The position numbers and the translations under genes are program-made. From Orientallactaga sibirica (Eukaryota; Chordata; Mammalia; Rodentia; Dipodidae), in NCBI GenBank assembly GCA_036365145.1, contig JAEOAD010000040.1, positions 12,836,501 to 12,900,500 on the forward strand: a DNA stretch of 64,000 nucleotides. The letters are read 5' to 3'. Numbering within the stretch: the stretch's first letter is position 1; each line of letters begins with the position of its first letter. Positions 54,113-63,880 of the stretch are shown here, piece by piece. The notes under the pieces are model-generated. The model saw only the letters and a program-made list of their open reading frames with translations, had not been told where the DNA came from and ran no database searches.

Positions 54113-54157
54113 AAAACATTTTATTTTTATTTATTTGAGACAGAGAGAAAGAAGCAG

Positions 54158-54193
<36 letters not shown>

Positions 54194-54341
54194 GGCATGC
54201 CAGGGCCTCCAGCTACTGCAAATGAACTCCAGCGGCGTGTGCCACCTTGTGCATCTGGATTACGTGGGTCTTGGGGAAGTGAACCTGGGTACTTTGGCTT
54301 TGCAGGCAAGTGCCTTAATCGCTAAGCCATCTATCTAGCCT
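54113..54341 (-). mobile_element. B2-like SINE, type A
   Basis: Reverse copy with GA run. 'ctgagattt' or 'gtgagattt' at both sides (about 54101 and 54340). Confidence 0.92.
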
Positions 54342-54349
54342 GAGATTTT

Positions 54350-54552
54350 TTTTTTTTTTTTTGGAGAGAGTGAAAGAGAGAGAAAGAGAGAATGGGAGCG
54401 CCAGTGGCCTCTCAGCCGCTGTGAACAAACTCCAGATGCATGTGCCCCCTTGTGGGTAAATGAAGCATTGCACCCTTGCATCACTTTGCATCTGGCTAAA
54501 TGTGAGGCTTAGCAGGCAGGCGCCTGAACTACTAAGCCATCTCTTTAGCCCT
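54350..54552 (-). mobile_element. B2-like SINE, type B, short deletion
   Basis: Reverse type-B copy ('cccccttgtgggtaaatga') with about 25 bases missing near 'aatgtgaggcttagcaggc'. 'agcctgagattt' is repeated after it, so it inserted in the flank of the previous SINE. Confidence 0.9.
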
Positions 54553-55136
54553 AGCCTGAGATTTTAAAAATTATATGCCTAGTAAGGTTTTCATGCCATC
54601 TTTTTCTTTTTCTTAGCTCTTCAGGTCACAAGTACAGCCTTCTTCATTGTTTCTTGGGCTTCTGCACTTTAGAATTGAAGCCGTCCATTTTAGATCTTCG
54701 TATTAACGCTGTAGGCATGCATGTAACGCAACAAATTCTGTGTGGACAGTAAATGGCAGAGGAGGACCACCTCCCTGCTGACTTGAGTGCTCTGTGCGTG
54801 GTGTACAATTGGGACTCCTTAGGAGCCAAAGCTGTCTTACTGTTTGTGCTTTGTGAGCCTGTTCCGTGGGAGGCCTATAGAATGTTTGTTCAAGAGCTCA
54901 AGGAATCGGGAAGTGAAAACTTGGCTCCACTTAAGCCAGTTTAGAAAAGAAATAAAACTGTATTTATTTTCCTAAGGAAAAGATTATGATAGGTGGCATT
55001 TCAAGGGTAAGAATGTCAAACACAATTTCTCCCCAACTTCTGTCTTTAACCCCTAGAAGAAGGGAGACCATCATTTTCTGGAGGAAATCAACCTCCCTAG
55101 GCTTGAGCCAAAGCTGCTATCCAATCAAGCAGCTAT
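54553..55136. other. Unexplained ORF-bearing block, possible processed pseudogene
   Basis: A plus-strand frame (54753-54944, 63 codons) is preceded in the same frame by about 45 open codons and one stop, and is followed by an 'aataaa' word at about 54950. An overlapping minus-strand frame covers 54644-54829. I do not recognise the protein on either strand. It could be a retrocopy with one nonsense change or a chance ORF. Confidence 0.3.
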
Positions 55137-55156
55137 TTTCTTCCTTTCTTTCCTTC

Positions 55157-55199
<43 letters not shown>

Positions 55200-55270
55200 C
55201 TTTCTCTTTCTCTTTCTCTCTCTCTCTCCTTCCTTCCTCCCTCCCTCCCTCCCTCCCTCCCTCCCTCCCT

Positions 55271-55314
<44 letters not shown>

Positions 55315-55376
55315 TCCTTCTTTCTTTCTTTCTCTTTCTCTCTCACTCTCTCTCCTTCCTTCCTCCCTCCCTCCCC

Positions 55377-55447
<71 letters not shown>

Positions 55448-55448
55448 G
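55137..55448. repeat. 310-base compound pyrimidine repeat
   Basis: TTTC runs, CTCTTT words, CT runs, CCTTCC and CTCC runs occur in that order. The series then repeats a second time, followed by a last TTTC run of about 17 units. Confidence 0.97.
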
Positions 55449-55561
55449 TAGGGTCTTGCTCTAGCCCAGGCTAGCCCAGGGTGGCCCTGAACTCGTGGGC
55501 GATCCTCCTACCTCTGCCTCCCAAGTGCTGGGATTAAAGGTGTGCACCACCACGCCTGGCC
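55449..55561 (-). mobile_element. B1 SINE fragment
   Basis: Reverse B1, 'gtagggtcttgctctagcc' to 'gcaccaccacgcctggcc', with a short deletion. The pyrimidine repeat occupies the place of its A tail. Confidence 0.85.
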
Positions 55562-55578
55562 TAAGATTCTTTTTTTAA

Positions 55579-55605
<27 letters not shown>

Positions 55606-55609
<4 letters not shown>

Positions 55610-55757
55610 CTTATTTGTTTCTTTATTTGAGAGAGAGAGAGAGAGAGAATGGTCACGCCAGAGCCTTCATCCACGGCAAACGAACTCCAGGTGCATGTGC
55701 TTGCTACCTTTGGCTTCACAGGCAATTGCCTCAGCTGCTAAGCCATCTTTCCAGCCC
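55606..55757 (-). mobile_element. B2-like SINE, internally deleted
   Basis: Reverse copy joining 'gcatgtgcttgctaccttt' to 'ggcttcacaggcaattgcc', about 60 bases lost. Preceded by a CAAAA run at 55583-55610. Confidence 0.82.
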
Positions 55758-57348
55758 AAGCAGTTATTTTCTAAGGGTTACATTCGGGAGAGCCAGGGCA
55801 GGACTTAGAGGATCAAAGGGTCCGCTCTCAGGAAGCATGTTTACGCGGTGGGACCTCTGGAGATTGTGGGGTCCACCTTGTTTGTTTGGCAAACATCTCC
55901 TCGCCTTTCCTGAGGGCTCTGATGACACCTCTGGGAGGCCCTGTCCCTGTGGCAGTTGTTTACTCTGCCCTCGGTGCTCTCCACACTCTGTGCAAAAAAA
56001 AAAAAAGCTCTCGAATATCACTAATCACACTTGATCCAATTATCTGTTTACGCATCTGAGTTCAGTTCAACGAAGTTCAGTCCTAAAGGCCATGCTCTAA
56101 GTACGTGCTGGGGCCTTGCTGGATCCTAGGAAGGCGTCTTTCTGGTCTTTCCCAGCTGCCTCCCACTGTTAAGAGAGACAAGGCCAAGACTCCATGGGGT
56201 TCTCTGTGGAAGCAGACCAAGATGCAGTGGACAGAGGGCAGCAGGAGGAGAGTGTGACCACAGACCCCTGGGCAGCAGGGTCTTGTTTCATATCCTCAAC
56301 CCTTAGCACAACATCTGGTGCATCCGGATCTCCGCTCCAGATCTCATGAATGGAGAAGGAAGAAAGGAAGAAAAGCAGGATGAAAAGACTCAGCACAAAC
56401 TTGCCCCACCTAAGGCCGGTGACTGAGCTGTCTGCTGTCAAACCCATCAGTTACTTCGAAGGTGACTTTTCAGGGCTCCTGGAAGCTGATGGTTCAGTCC
56501 TGCCTTGTGCACAGTACCTGATAATCACACTCCGGTGCAGGCCAAGCAGCACCAGGCCGTGGTTAACTGTGGTTAAAACCCTGCTGTTTCCCAGGAGGCC
56601 AAGACACAGAGAGAGATGTACATACAGGTGACCTGGGATGGCACCGATTCAATTCCTCCTGCAGTATGAGACCACAGGCTCTTTTTGATACCCCTAAAGG
56701 ATTTCACCAGCATCTTGGTCCCCTGGTCCCCTCTGGCCTGGTTTCCCACCTCTCCACCACCTTCATCTCTGTGTGTCTCAAGTTACTTGGGACAGATGGC
56801 GAAGAGACTCGCGTTTCAAGCCTTTGGGGTCACATCCCAGAGCCATTCTGAGCAGCGGCTGGGTTCCCAAGGAGGGAAGGAAGGAAGGAGGGAAGGGAGA
56901 AATGGGGGGAGAGACATGGACGGTGGGCCAGGGGATGACAGTGAAAAGTATTTCTCAAATTTTCATCTTCAGCAGCTGGTATCATCTAACCCCCCCCCCC
57001 GCCCTCCCCCTTGGGAGAGACTAGGCTTTGCACTTAGGCTAGCAATGTAATCGCTACATCCTGAGCCAAAATATCAATTACAGGTTCATCTGGATGACGG
57101 GATATAGTGAAGTTCAGACGACTAGAACAATGGCATAAGCTGGGCGGGAGGCGGGTGGGCAGGGGCGGGCAGAGGGGGCCCAGGGACCGAGCCACATGGC
57201 CTAAGTGAAATAAGGCAACGCTGACTTCTGCATATGCTTGCACTTTAACTTCCTTCCATACTACTAGTCATCTCCTGAGGCAGCTGAAGGGAAGCAGGGA
57301 TTCCTCAAGGAAGTGGTTTCATTTGGAGTTACTAATAAGAAAGATGTT
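55758..57348. other. Repeat-poor intronic block, 1.6 kb
   Basis: Second largest SINE-free stretch. Contains a poly-C run at about 56991-57001 and a G-rich GGCGGG/GGGCAGG cluster at 57143-57183. No exon with matching phase or noncoding first exon could be defended. Confidence 0.45.
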
Positions 57349-57541
57349 GGGCTGGAGAGATGCCTTAGCGGTTAAAGTGTTTCCCTGCAAAGCCCAAGGA
57401 CCTGGGTTCAATTCCCCAGTGCCCATGTAAGCCAGATACACAAGGTGGCGCATGTGTCTCGAGTTTGTTTGCAGTGGCTGGAGGCCCTGGCATGCCCATT
57501 CTCTCTCTCCCCCCACCTCTCTCTTAAATAAATAAATAAAA
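57349..57541 (+). mobile_element. B2-like SINE, type A
   Basis: Forward copy with target-site duplication 'aagatgttg' at about 57341 and 57541. Confidence 0.93.
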
Positions 57542-57671
57542 AGATGTTGATATTCCTACAGCACCCCAGCTCTCTTTGCATAGTATAAATTTAGTAATAT
57601 TATTTCCAGCTGTCTTTGAAGAATGATGAGATATTGAAAAAATTAGTGAGTGATTTGTAATCACAAGTATT

Positions 57672-57788
57672 CTATTTATTTATTTGCAAGGAGAGGAGAG
57701 AAAGGAAGTGAGAAAGTGAAAGAGAGAGAGAGAATGGGCACTCCAGCGCCTCTTGTCACTGCAAACAAAGTTCAGATGCATGCACTGG
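57672..57788 (-). mobile_element. B2-like SINE, head missing
   Basis: Reverse 3' half only, breaking at 'cagatgcatgcactggttg'. Confidence 0.8.
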
Positions 57789-57954
57789 TTGTTGCCTGAG
57801 GCTGAGGTGACAAATGGGGAGTAACTAGTGGGTACAATATCTTATTTTGGAATGAGTCTGAGGTAGTGCATGTACAACACTGTGAATGTACTAAGTGTAT
57901 CCACCAAATTGTTTTCTTTTAAAGAAATTCTCCATTGAAAATTATTTATTTAGG

Positions 57955-58148
57955 GCTGGAGAGATGGCTTGGCAGTTAAGGCGCCTGCCTGCCAAGCCTT
58001 AGAACGCATTCTCCAGGTCCCATGTTTACCCAGATGTAGTGACGCCAGGGCACAATGCCGCACTTGCCCACAAAGGGGCACACGCGTCTGGAATTCGTAC
58101 ACAGTGGCTGAGAGGCAGCTGGTGTGCCCATTCTCTGTCTCTCTCAAA
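57955..58148 (+). mobile_element. B2-like SINE, type B (left arm of inverted pair)
   Basis: Forward type-B copy with a deletion at 'cttagaacgcattctccag'. The next SINE is inverted 6 bases later. Confidence 0.9.
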
Positions 58149-58154
58149 AAAAAA

Positions 58155-58357
58155 TTATTTATTTATTAGAGAGAGAGAGGGAGAGGGAAGGACAGAATGA
58201 GAAAGAGGCACCAGTGTCTCTAGCCATTGCAAATGAACTCCAGACGCATGGCAGATGCCACCAGGTACATCTGGCTATGTGCATGCTGGGGAATTGAACC
58301 TGAGTTCTTAGGCTTCACAGACCAGCACCTTAACCGTTGAGCCATCTCTCTAGTCTC
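58155..58357 (-). mobile_element. B2-like SINE, type A (right arm of inverted pair)
   Basis: Reverse copy ending 'tgagccatctctctagtct'. Confidence 0.88.
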
Positions 58358-58840
58358 AGAATTGTTTTTGTTTTCGCACGTATGTGCATATGTATGTTCA
58401 TAAGTATTAAATCTGAGCTTGCAATAGGCATTCCAACAGTTTCTTGAGAGCAAAGCTTTATTGTACTGGTAGAGAGAGAGAGGGTGGGGGGAGGAGAGAG
58501 GAAGAGGAAGATAGAGAAAGAGGGGAGGTTGGGTGTGCACAGTAGGGAGAAGGAAAGCCCAACAGAAAGAGAGGGAACCAGTGAGAAGGTTCCATGGGAA
58601 GAGGAGGGAAATTGCCTGGTGAGGGCGGGGCATTGGGTGATTGGGGCTGGGGGGGGGAGGGTGGCATTGTCTCTTCTAAGTTCAAAGGTATCTTCAATTA
58701 CCATAACAGAAGGTGGTTCCAGAGTCCCAGACCGCCTGTAGGTGTGGCCAGGTGGGACAGGGACCGAGCTCTGAGTCTGGGCAGGTGTCCTCAGGAATGC
58801 TGTCAGCGTCTTTGAAGACACTGGCCTGCAGCTCACCAAT
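58358..58840. other. Intronic sequence with GA/GGA-rich stretch
   Basis: 58470-58670 is purine-rich. Long open frames here on both strands follow from the skewed composition. Confidence 0.5.
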
Positions 58841-59013
58841 TAGGCTAACTTAGCTCAGTGAGCTCCAGAAATCCGCCTGGTTCTGCCTCGCCAGGGCTGG
58901 CGTTCCGGGTGTGCGTCATCACACTGCTTATTTTACGTGTGCTCCAGGGATGTAACTCAGGACCTCATGCTTGTGGGGCAAGCACTTTACTGCTGGAGCT
59001 GTCTCCTTAACCC
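58841..59013 (-). mobile_element. B4-like SINE fragment
   Basis: Reverse part: 'tgagctccagaaatccgcc', 'actcaggacctcatgcttg', 'gcaagcactttactgctgg'. Confidence 0.65.
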
Positions 59014-59024
59014 ATGAATTGATC

Positions 59025-59185
59025 ACTTTTTTTGTTTGTTTGTTTTTGCAAGGTAGGGTCTCACTCTGGCTCAGGCTGACCTGGAATTCACTATGTAGTC
59101 TCAGGGTGGCCTCGAACTCTCAGTGATCCTCCTACCTCTGCCTCCCCAGTGCTGGGATTAAAGGCGTGCGCCACCATGCCCGGCT
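59025..59185 (-). mobile_element. B1 SINE
   Basis: Reverse B1 ending 'gccaccatgcccggc'. 'gaattgatcacttttt' at both sides is the target-site duplication (about 59016 and 59186). Confidence 0.94.
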
Positions 59186-59239
59186 GAATTGATCACTTTT
59201 AAATACTTTAAAATCATTATTTAAAAAAAAAAAAGATCC

Positions 59240-59430
59240 TGAAGAATTGAACCCAGGGTCTTATATGTGCAGGTAAGCACTTTTATCACTAAGTTATATT
59301 CCCAGTCCACCTCCCTTTTATTGAGACAGTGTCTCAATCAGCTGCTCAAACTGGCCTTCAACTTGTGATCCTTCTGCCTCAGCCTCCTGATTAACTGGGG
59401 TATAGGCTTGTACCATCAGGCTTAGCTTCA
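59240..59430 (-). mobile_element. Old ID-like plus B1-like relic
   Basis: 'gaacccagggtcttatatg' and 'atcactaagttatattccc' look like a reversed ID. Then 'ttgagacagtgtctcaatc' and 'cctcagcctcctgattaac' look like an old 7SL-derived SINE. Confidence 0.5.
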
Positions 59431-59815
59431 AATGGTTAATTTTGGAAAACAATAAAATTTAAAAGAAATTAAATGTTTAAGTTTATGCTATGTGAATTTT
59501 ATCTGGCTATTTTAAAAATGGGTCATATTCAAGGATTCATCATTTTTTTTTCACTGCTCAACCATCTCAAATTTCAGAAAAATAAGCGCAAGGTTTTTAT
59601 TCCCATTGCACGGCCATAAGAAGGATTCAGTTTGTTTCTAAAGATGAGAATTTGCTACCTTTTTTGGGCTCTTTTTTTCTTTCTTTCGGTAAAGAGCATA
59701 GCAATTCTTCCGTGTTCATAGCAGAGAAGCAACTCAGACCTATGACCCTGACTGGCCTGGCCCTGCGCTGTGAGTTCCCCATCTGCACAGTGTCTACAGG
59801 ACAGTTTTTGTTGTT
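59431..59815. other. Intronic sequence, possible L1M end
   Basis: 59440-59515 ('aatggttaattttggaaaa', 'gctatgtgaattttatctg') resembles an old L1 terminus. The rest is unrecognised. Confidence 0.4.
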
Positions 59816-59968
59816 GTTTGTTTTGTTTTCAAGGTAGGCTCTCACTCTAGCCCAGGCTGACCTGATTCACTATGTAGTCTCAGGGTGGCCTCAAACTCAT
59901 GGTGATCCTCCTACCTCTGCCTCCCGAGTGCTGGGTGAATTAAAGGTGTGCGCCACCATGCCCACCTG
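59816..59968 (-). mobile_element. B1 SINE
   Basis: Reverse B1 with a 4-base insertion in 'gtgctgggtgaattaaagg'. Confidence 0.9.
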
Positions 59969-60025
59969 AGGAGGACTGTTTTATCTGTGGTTACCTAGTA
60001 CCAGCCACCTATCAGAAGTCAGGAA

Positions 60026-60130
60026 GGGCTGGGGAAGGAGCTCAGTGGTAGAATGATGACCAAGCGTGCACTAGGCTCTGTGCTTGATCCTGGGCCCTCC
60101 CTAAACAATAAAACACCACCAACAAAAACC
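60026..60130 (+). mobile_element. ID SINE (tRNA-Ala/BC1-like)
   Basis: 'gggctggggaaggagctca' and 'gtggtagaatgatgaccaa', then a 'gatcctgggccctccc' B-box region and an A-rich tail. Diverged from the rodent ID consensus. Confidence 0.7.
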
Positions 60131-60137
60131 ACCTCAT

Positions 60138-60340
60138 GGGCTGGAGAAATGACTTAGCAGTTAATGGCATTTGCCTGTGAAGCCAAAGGACCCAGGTTCG
60201 ATTCCCCAGGACCCATGTAAGCCAGATGCACAAAGGGGTACATGCATCTGGAGTTCGTTTGCAGTGGCTAGAGAGGCCCTGGCGTGCCCTTTCTCTCTCT
60301 GCTTGCAAACAAATAAATTAAAATTTAAAAAAACCCCACC
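60138..60340 (+). mobile_element. B2-like SINE, type A
   Basis: Forward copy with intact 'ggttcgattcc'. Target-site duplication 'ccacctcat' (about 60129 and 60337). Confidence 0.93.
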
Positions 60341-61140
60341 TCATTAATTAAATACACTTTTTTTTTTTCTTTTTTAAAACTATGTGGTGTTGTCAGGCTG
60401 TAGGGAACAGGTTTCTGTGGTGGTGACATCAGACAAAAAAAAAACAAAACAAAAAACAGGTCATTTTAATAGACTTTTTAAATATACTTCAATAGAAGTC
60501 TATGAAGACCTTGAAATTTCCACGTGTTTTCAGGATCAGAGCAAGCACAAGCCACATGCCGGCACAGAGAGAAAGAGCACAAGGGTCCTTGGGTGAGAGG
60601 CAGTGTTTTTCTTTTCAATTCTTTTTGTGCTCGGGACAACATATGGTTCGACACACAGCTCCAAGGCAGGCAGCTGTTATGCACAAAGCAAAGCCCCAGA
60701 GCTTCAGGGGATGCAGAACACATTAGAAGGTGAGATGAAAAGGGCAGGACCTTGAAAGCAAACTGCTGCACGACGCCACCCCCAACATGGCGAGACCTGC
60801 ATTTTCCGAAGGCAGGTGGGAATCGTCAGTCCTCACAGCCCTTCCTTCCCGTCCGCCCACACCAGCAGGCCTCAGGCCCTCGACCAGCCGTACACTGTAC
60901 CATTGAACTTGGCTCATGCTCTACTTTCCAGTACAGTCCTAATAAATCTTTCTGGTTTTGACCTCGTAATGCTTTCTTCCTCCTCTATGGCTTTCTCAAC
61001 TTCCAGACTGAACAAGATTTTTAAAATTATTGTTTTTTATTGACTTTTATACTTACATACAAAAAAAAAAAAAACCCACCTGATATTTCCCTTCCCAGAC
61101 TGAACAAGATTTTAAGCATCTGCAGTCTTTGATCAGGATT
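60341..61140. other. Intronic single-copy block
   Basis: Contains overlapping short frames and a poly-A run at about 61059-61074. No exon recognised. Confidence 0.45.
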
Positions 61141-61327
61141 TAATTTTAATTATTTACTTACTTTTGAGAGAGATAGAGAGAGAAATGGGTGCCCCAGGGC
61201 CTCCAGCCACTGCAAATGAACTACAGGCACATACGCCACCTTGTGCATCTGGCTGACGTGGGTCCTGGGGAATTGAACCTGGGTCTTTTGGCTTTGCAGG
61301 CAAATGCCTTAACCATCACTTCAACCC
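61141..61327 (-). mobile_element. B2-like SINE, type A
   Basis: Reverse copy with short purine run. 'ttgatca(a/g)gattta' flanks both sides (about 61129 and 61329). Confidence 0.92.
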
Positions 61328-61509
61328 CTTGATCAAGATTTAGACGGTCCTCTGGTGTGACTGACTACCTTTGGCTACTTCATCCATATTCAGCCTGGTG
61401 TTGGTGGGGGTCACACTTCACTGGATGTCCTCACAGGCATGGAAGTGCTCAGTTCTTTTCCTCCCTCCCTCCTTCCTTCTTCCCTCCTCCTCCCCTCCCT
61501 TTCTTCCTC

Positions 61510-61565
61510 TTTTCTTTCTTTTTTTTATTTTGAGAGAGATAGATAGCTAGAGAGAAATACATACA

Positions 61566-61608
<43 letters not shown>

Positions 61609-61801
61609 AATGGGCATGCCAGCAGTTTCTCAGCTGCTGAGAACAAACTCCAGACGCATGCGCACCCTTGTGGGCAAGTGTGACATTGCACCCTTGTGTC
61701 ACTTTTGCGTCTGGCTAAATGTGGGACCTGGAGATTGGAACTGGCATTCTTAGGCTTGGCAGGCAGGTGCCTTAACCACCAAGCCATCATCTCTCCTGCC
61801 C
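61510..61801 (-). mobile_element. B2-like SINE, type B, with (GA)n
   Basis: Reverse type-B copy with GA run at 61570-61603 and 'cacccttgtgggcaagtgt'. Preceded by a CT-rich tract at 61459-61530. Confidence 0.9.
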
Positions 61802-61953
61802 TCTTTCTTTCTTTTTCGAAGTAGGGTCTCACTCTAGCCCAGGCTGGCCTGGAATTCACTGTGCAGTTTCAGCTTGGCCTCAAACTCACAGTGATCCTTT
61901 TACCTCTGCCTCCCAAGTGCTAGGATTAAAGGCATGTACCACCATGCCAGCTA
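61802..61953 (-). mobile_element. B1 SINE
   Basis: Reverse copy abutting the previous SINE, ending 'taccaccatgccagct'. Confidence 0.9.
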
Positions 61954-62092
61954 AAGTGCTAAACTCTCTGTTGGCATAGCAGCCCTCCTTTACTCAGGCA
62001 GAGCTTTCAAGATTATGCCCAAAGTACATCTTTGAGAGGAGGTTCAGACTCAGAAATGGCTAGATAAGCTTAGGAGGCAATTAAAAATAATG

Positions 62093-62268
62093 AGCCAGGT
62101 GTGGTGGCACATGCCTTTAATCCCAACACTCGGGAGGCAGAGGTAGGAGGATCGCCATGAGTTCAAGGCCACCCTGAGAATACAGAGTGAATTCCAGGTC
62201 AGCCTGGGCTAATGTGAGACCCTACCTTGAAAAAACCAAAAAAGAAAAAAAAAAAAGAAAGAAAAGAA
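62093..62268 (+). mobile_element. B1 SINE
   Basis: Forward near-consensus B1 with a long A-rich tail. Confidence 0.93.
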
Positions 62269-62333
62269 AAATATAAATGCTTTGAAAATCCCCTAATTCT
62301 ATTGCAATGAAACAGATGACTCAGAGAGTCATG

Positions 62334-62380
<47 letters not shown>

Positions 62381-62861
62381 TTTTTTCTTATGTTGTGTGA
62401 AAAAAAAGCATGTGTTCCTGTCACAAAATGTTCTGTAAGGTACAGAGATTGTACTATTATTTTCTTGGAAAAAGTCCTAAAAAGAAGGGGAAGCATCTGT
62501 TATGCTATGAGAGAGGAACTACAAAATGGGGAGTGGGTTGCGGATGGCAATTCGATGATCTCTGTGGTGGGAATGAAGAGATGGCGCGTCAACTTTGCTA
62601 TGTTGGCGTTGAGCAATCTTGACAAGGACTTCAACAGTACACGCCCGTAAAACTTCCACCCGGCCCAGGCTCGCCTTTGCCAGCTCTGTCCTGACACTAT
62701 GGCCACGATGACCCATAGGTGACAGGGTGGAATTCACATTGACTTGGCTCTTTTGAATATCCATTCTGACCGCTGGTGAATCATGTGAGCTTTCTGAGAT
62801 GGTTCTCCACTTGTAAAGTGGAAGTGGTAATATTTATGGTTTATTAATAAAGTTGACTGTG
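62269..62861. other. Intronic block with (CA)n and MIR-like sequence
   Basis: CA run at 62338-62378. 62785-62850 ('ttctgagatggttctccac', 'ttgtaaagtggaagtggta') matches part of a MIR. The open frame at 62390-62650 has no known family. Confidence 0.5.
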
Positions 62862-62902
62862 GTGTGTTAAGACTGTATGCCCCCCCAAAGATACACTGAG
62901 AA

Positions 62903-63065
62903 GCTGGGCGTGGTGGCACACGCCTTTAATCCCAGCACTTGGGAGGCAGAGGTAGGAGGATTGACATGAGTTCGAGGCCACCCTGAGAGTACAGAGTGAA
63001 TTCCAGGTCAGCCTGAGTTAGAGTTAAACCCTATATCGAACCCCCAAAAAAAAAAAAAAAAAAAA
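62903..63065 (+). mobile_element. B1 SINE in MLT1
   Basis: Forward B1 with about 22 A tail. 'aaagatacactgag' before and 'aaagatacattgag' after the B1 pair bracket both insertions. Confidence 0.93.
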
Positions 63066-63070
63066 CCATC

Positions 63071-63210
63071 GAGCCGGGCTTGGTGGCACATGCTTTTGAT
63101 TCCAGCATTCAGGAGGCAGATATAGGAGGATCGTGTGAGTTGGAGGCCAGCCTGGGACTACAGAATGAGTTCCAGGTCAGCCTGAAAACAAACAAAGAAA
63201 CAAACAAAAA
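63071..63210 (+). mobile_element. B1 SINE in MLT1, diverged and shortened
   Basis: Forward 'gagccgggcttggtggcac' to 'gagttccaggtcagcctga' followed by a CAAA tail. More diverged than its neighbour. Confidence 0.85.
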
Positions 63211-63362
63211 GATACATTGAGTATTAACCCCCTGTACCTCAGAAAGTGACCTTATTTGAAAACGGGTTTGTTGTGCATGTAGTTGGGAAAGATGAGATCA
63301 TGTTAGAATAGGGAGAGCTCTTACTCCACTATGTCTGGTGTCATTTTAAGAAAAAGGAAAAG

Positions 63363-63590
63363 GGCTGGAGAGATGGCTTAGTGGTTAAGGCACATGCCTG
63401 CAAAGCCTAAGGACCCCGGTTCAATTCTCCAGGTCCCAAGTAAGCCAGACGCACATGGTGGTGCATGCGTCTGGAGTTCATTTGTAGTGGCTAGAAGCCC
63501 TGGCGCGCCTATTCTCTCTCTCTCCCTCTCTCTGTCTCAAATGAATAAATAAAAATAAAATCTTTTTTTTTTTTTTAAAAAAAAAAAGGG
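63363..63590 (+). mobile_element. B2-like SINE, type A, in MLT1
   Basis: Forward copy 'gggctggagagatggctta'. 'aaaaggaaaag'-like flanks mark the insertion site. Confidence 0.92.
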
Positions 63591-63880
63591 AAGATGACCC
63601 TTGAACACATGCACGTGCTTGCGTGTGACATGTGTGACAAATAGACAGAGATAGAATGCCTTAACCGTGAGCCCGGGGTACCAAGAACTGCCTGGACTTT
63701 CATCTAGAAGAGGTTTCCTTGCTATAAATCTGACAGGGAGGAGCGCAACCCTAGCTTGACTTTCGGATTTCTGGCTACAGAACTGTGCAACCAGACATTT
63801 CTATTGTTTTCAGCTATCCTTTGTTATAGCAGCTCTGGCAAACCAGTATGATGGTGGAGGTCTAATTTATTTAGTGTGGT

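Larger units (their letters stand above)
62862..63880 (+). mobile_element. MLT1-type LTR interrupted by three SINEs
   Basis: In order: 'gtgttaagactgtatgccc', 'ccccctgtacctcagaaag', 'tgaccttatttgaaaacgg', 'ttctggctacagaactgtg' and 'tttgttatagcagctctgg'. Two B1s and one B2-like SINE sit inside. Confidence 0.78.

Noticed and set aside
54986..55474. 162-codon frame rich in Ser, Phe and Leu
   Set aside because: It is a translation of the TTTC/CTCC repeat.
57143..57183. CpG-island promoter
   Set aside because: The region is G-rich but has few CpG dinucleotides and is only about 40 bases long.
58330..58839. 169-codon minus-strand frame
   Set aside because: Starts in single-copy sequence but reads through a purine-rich low-complexity stretch. 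No family resemblance.
62390..62650. 86-codon plus-strand frame with natural-looking composition
   Set aside because: No recognised family, no splice context and opposite strand to the gene. Insufficient support.
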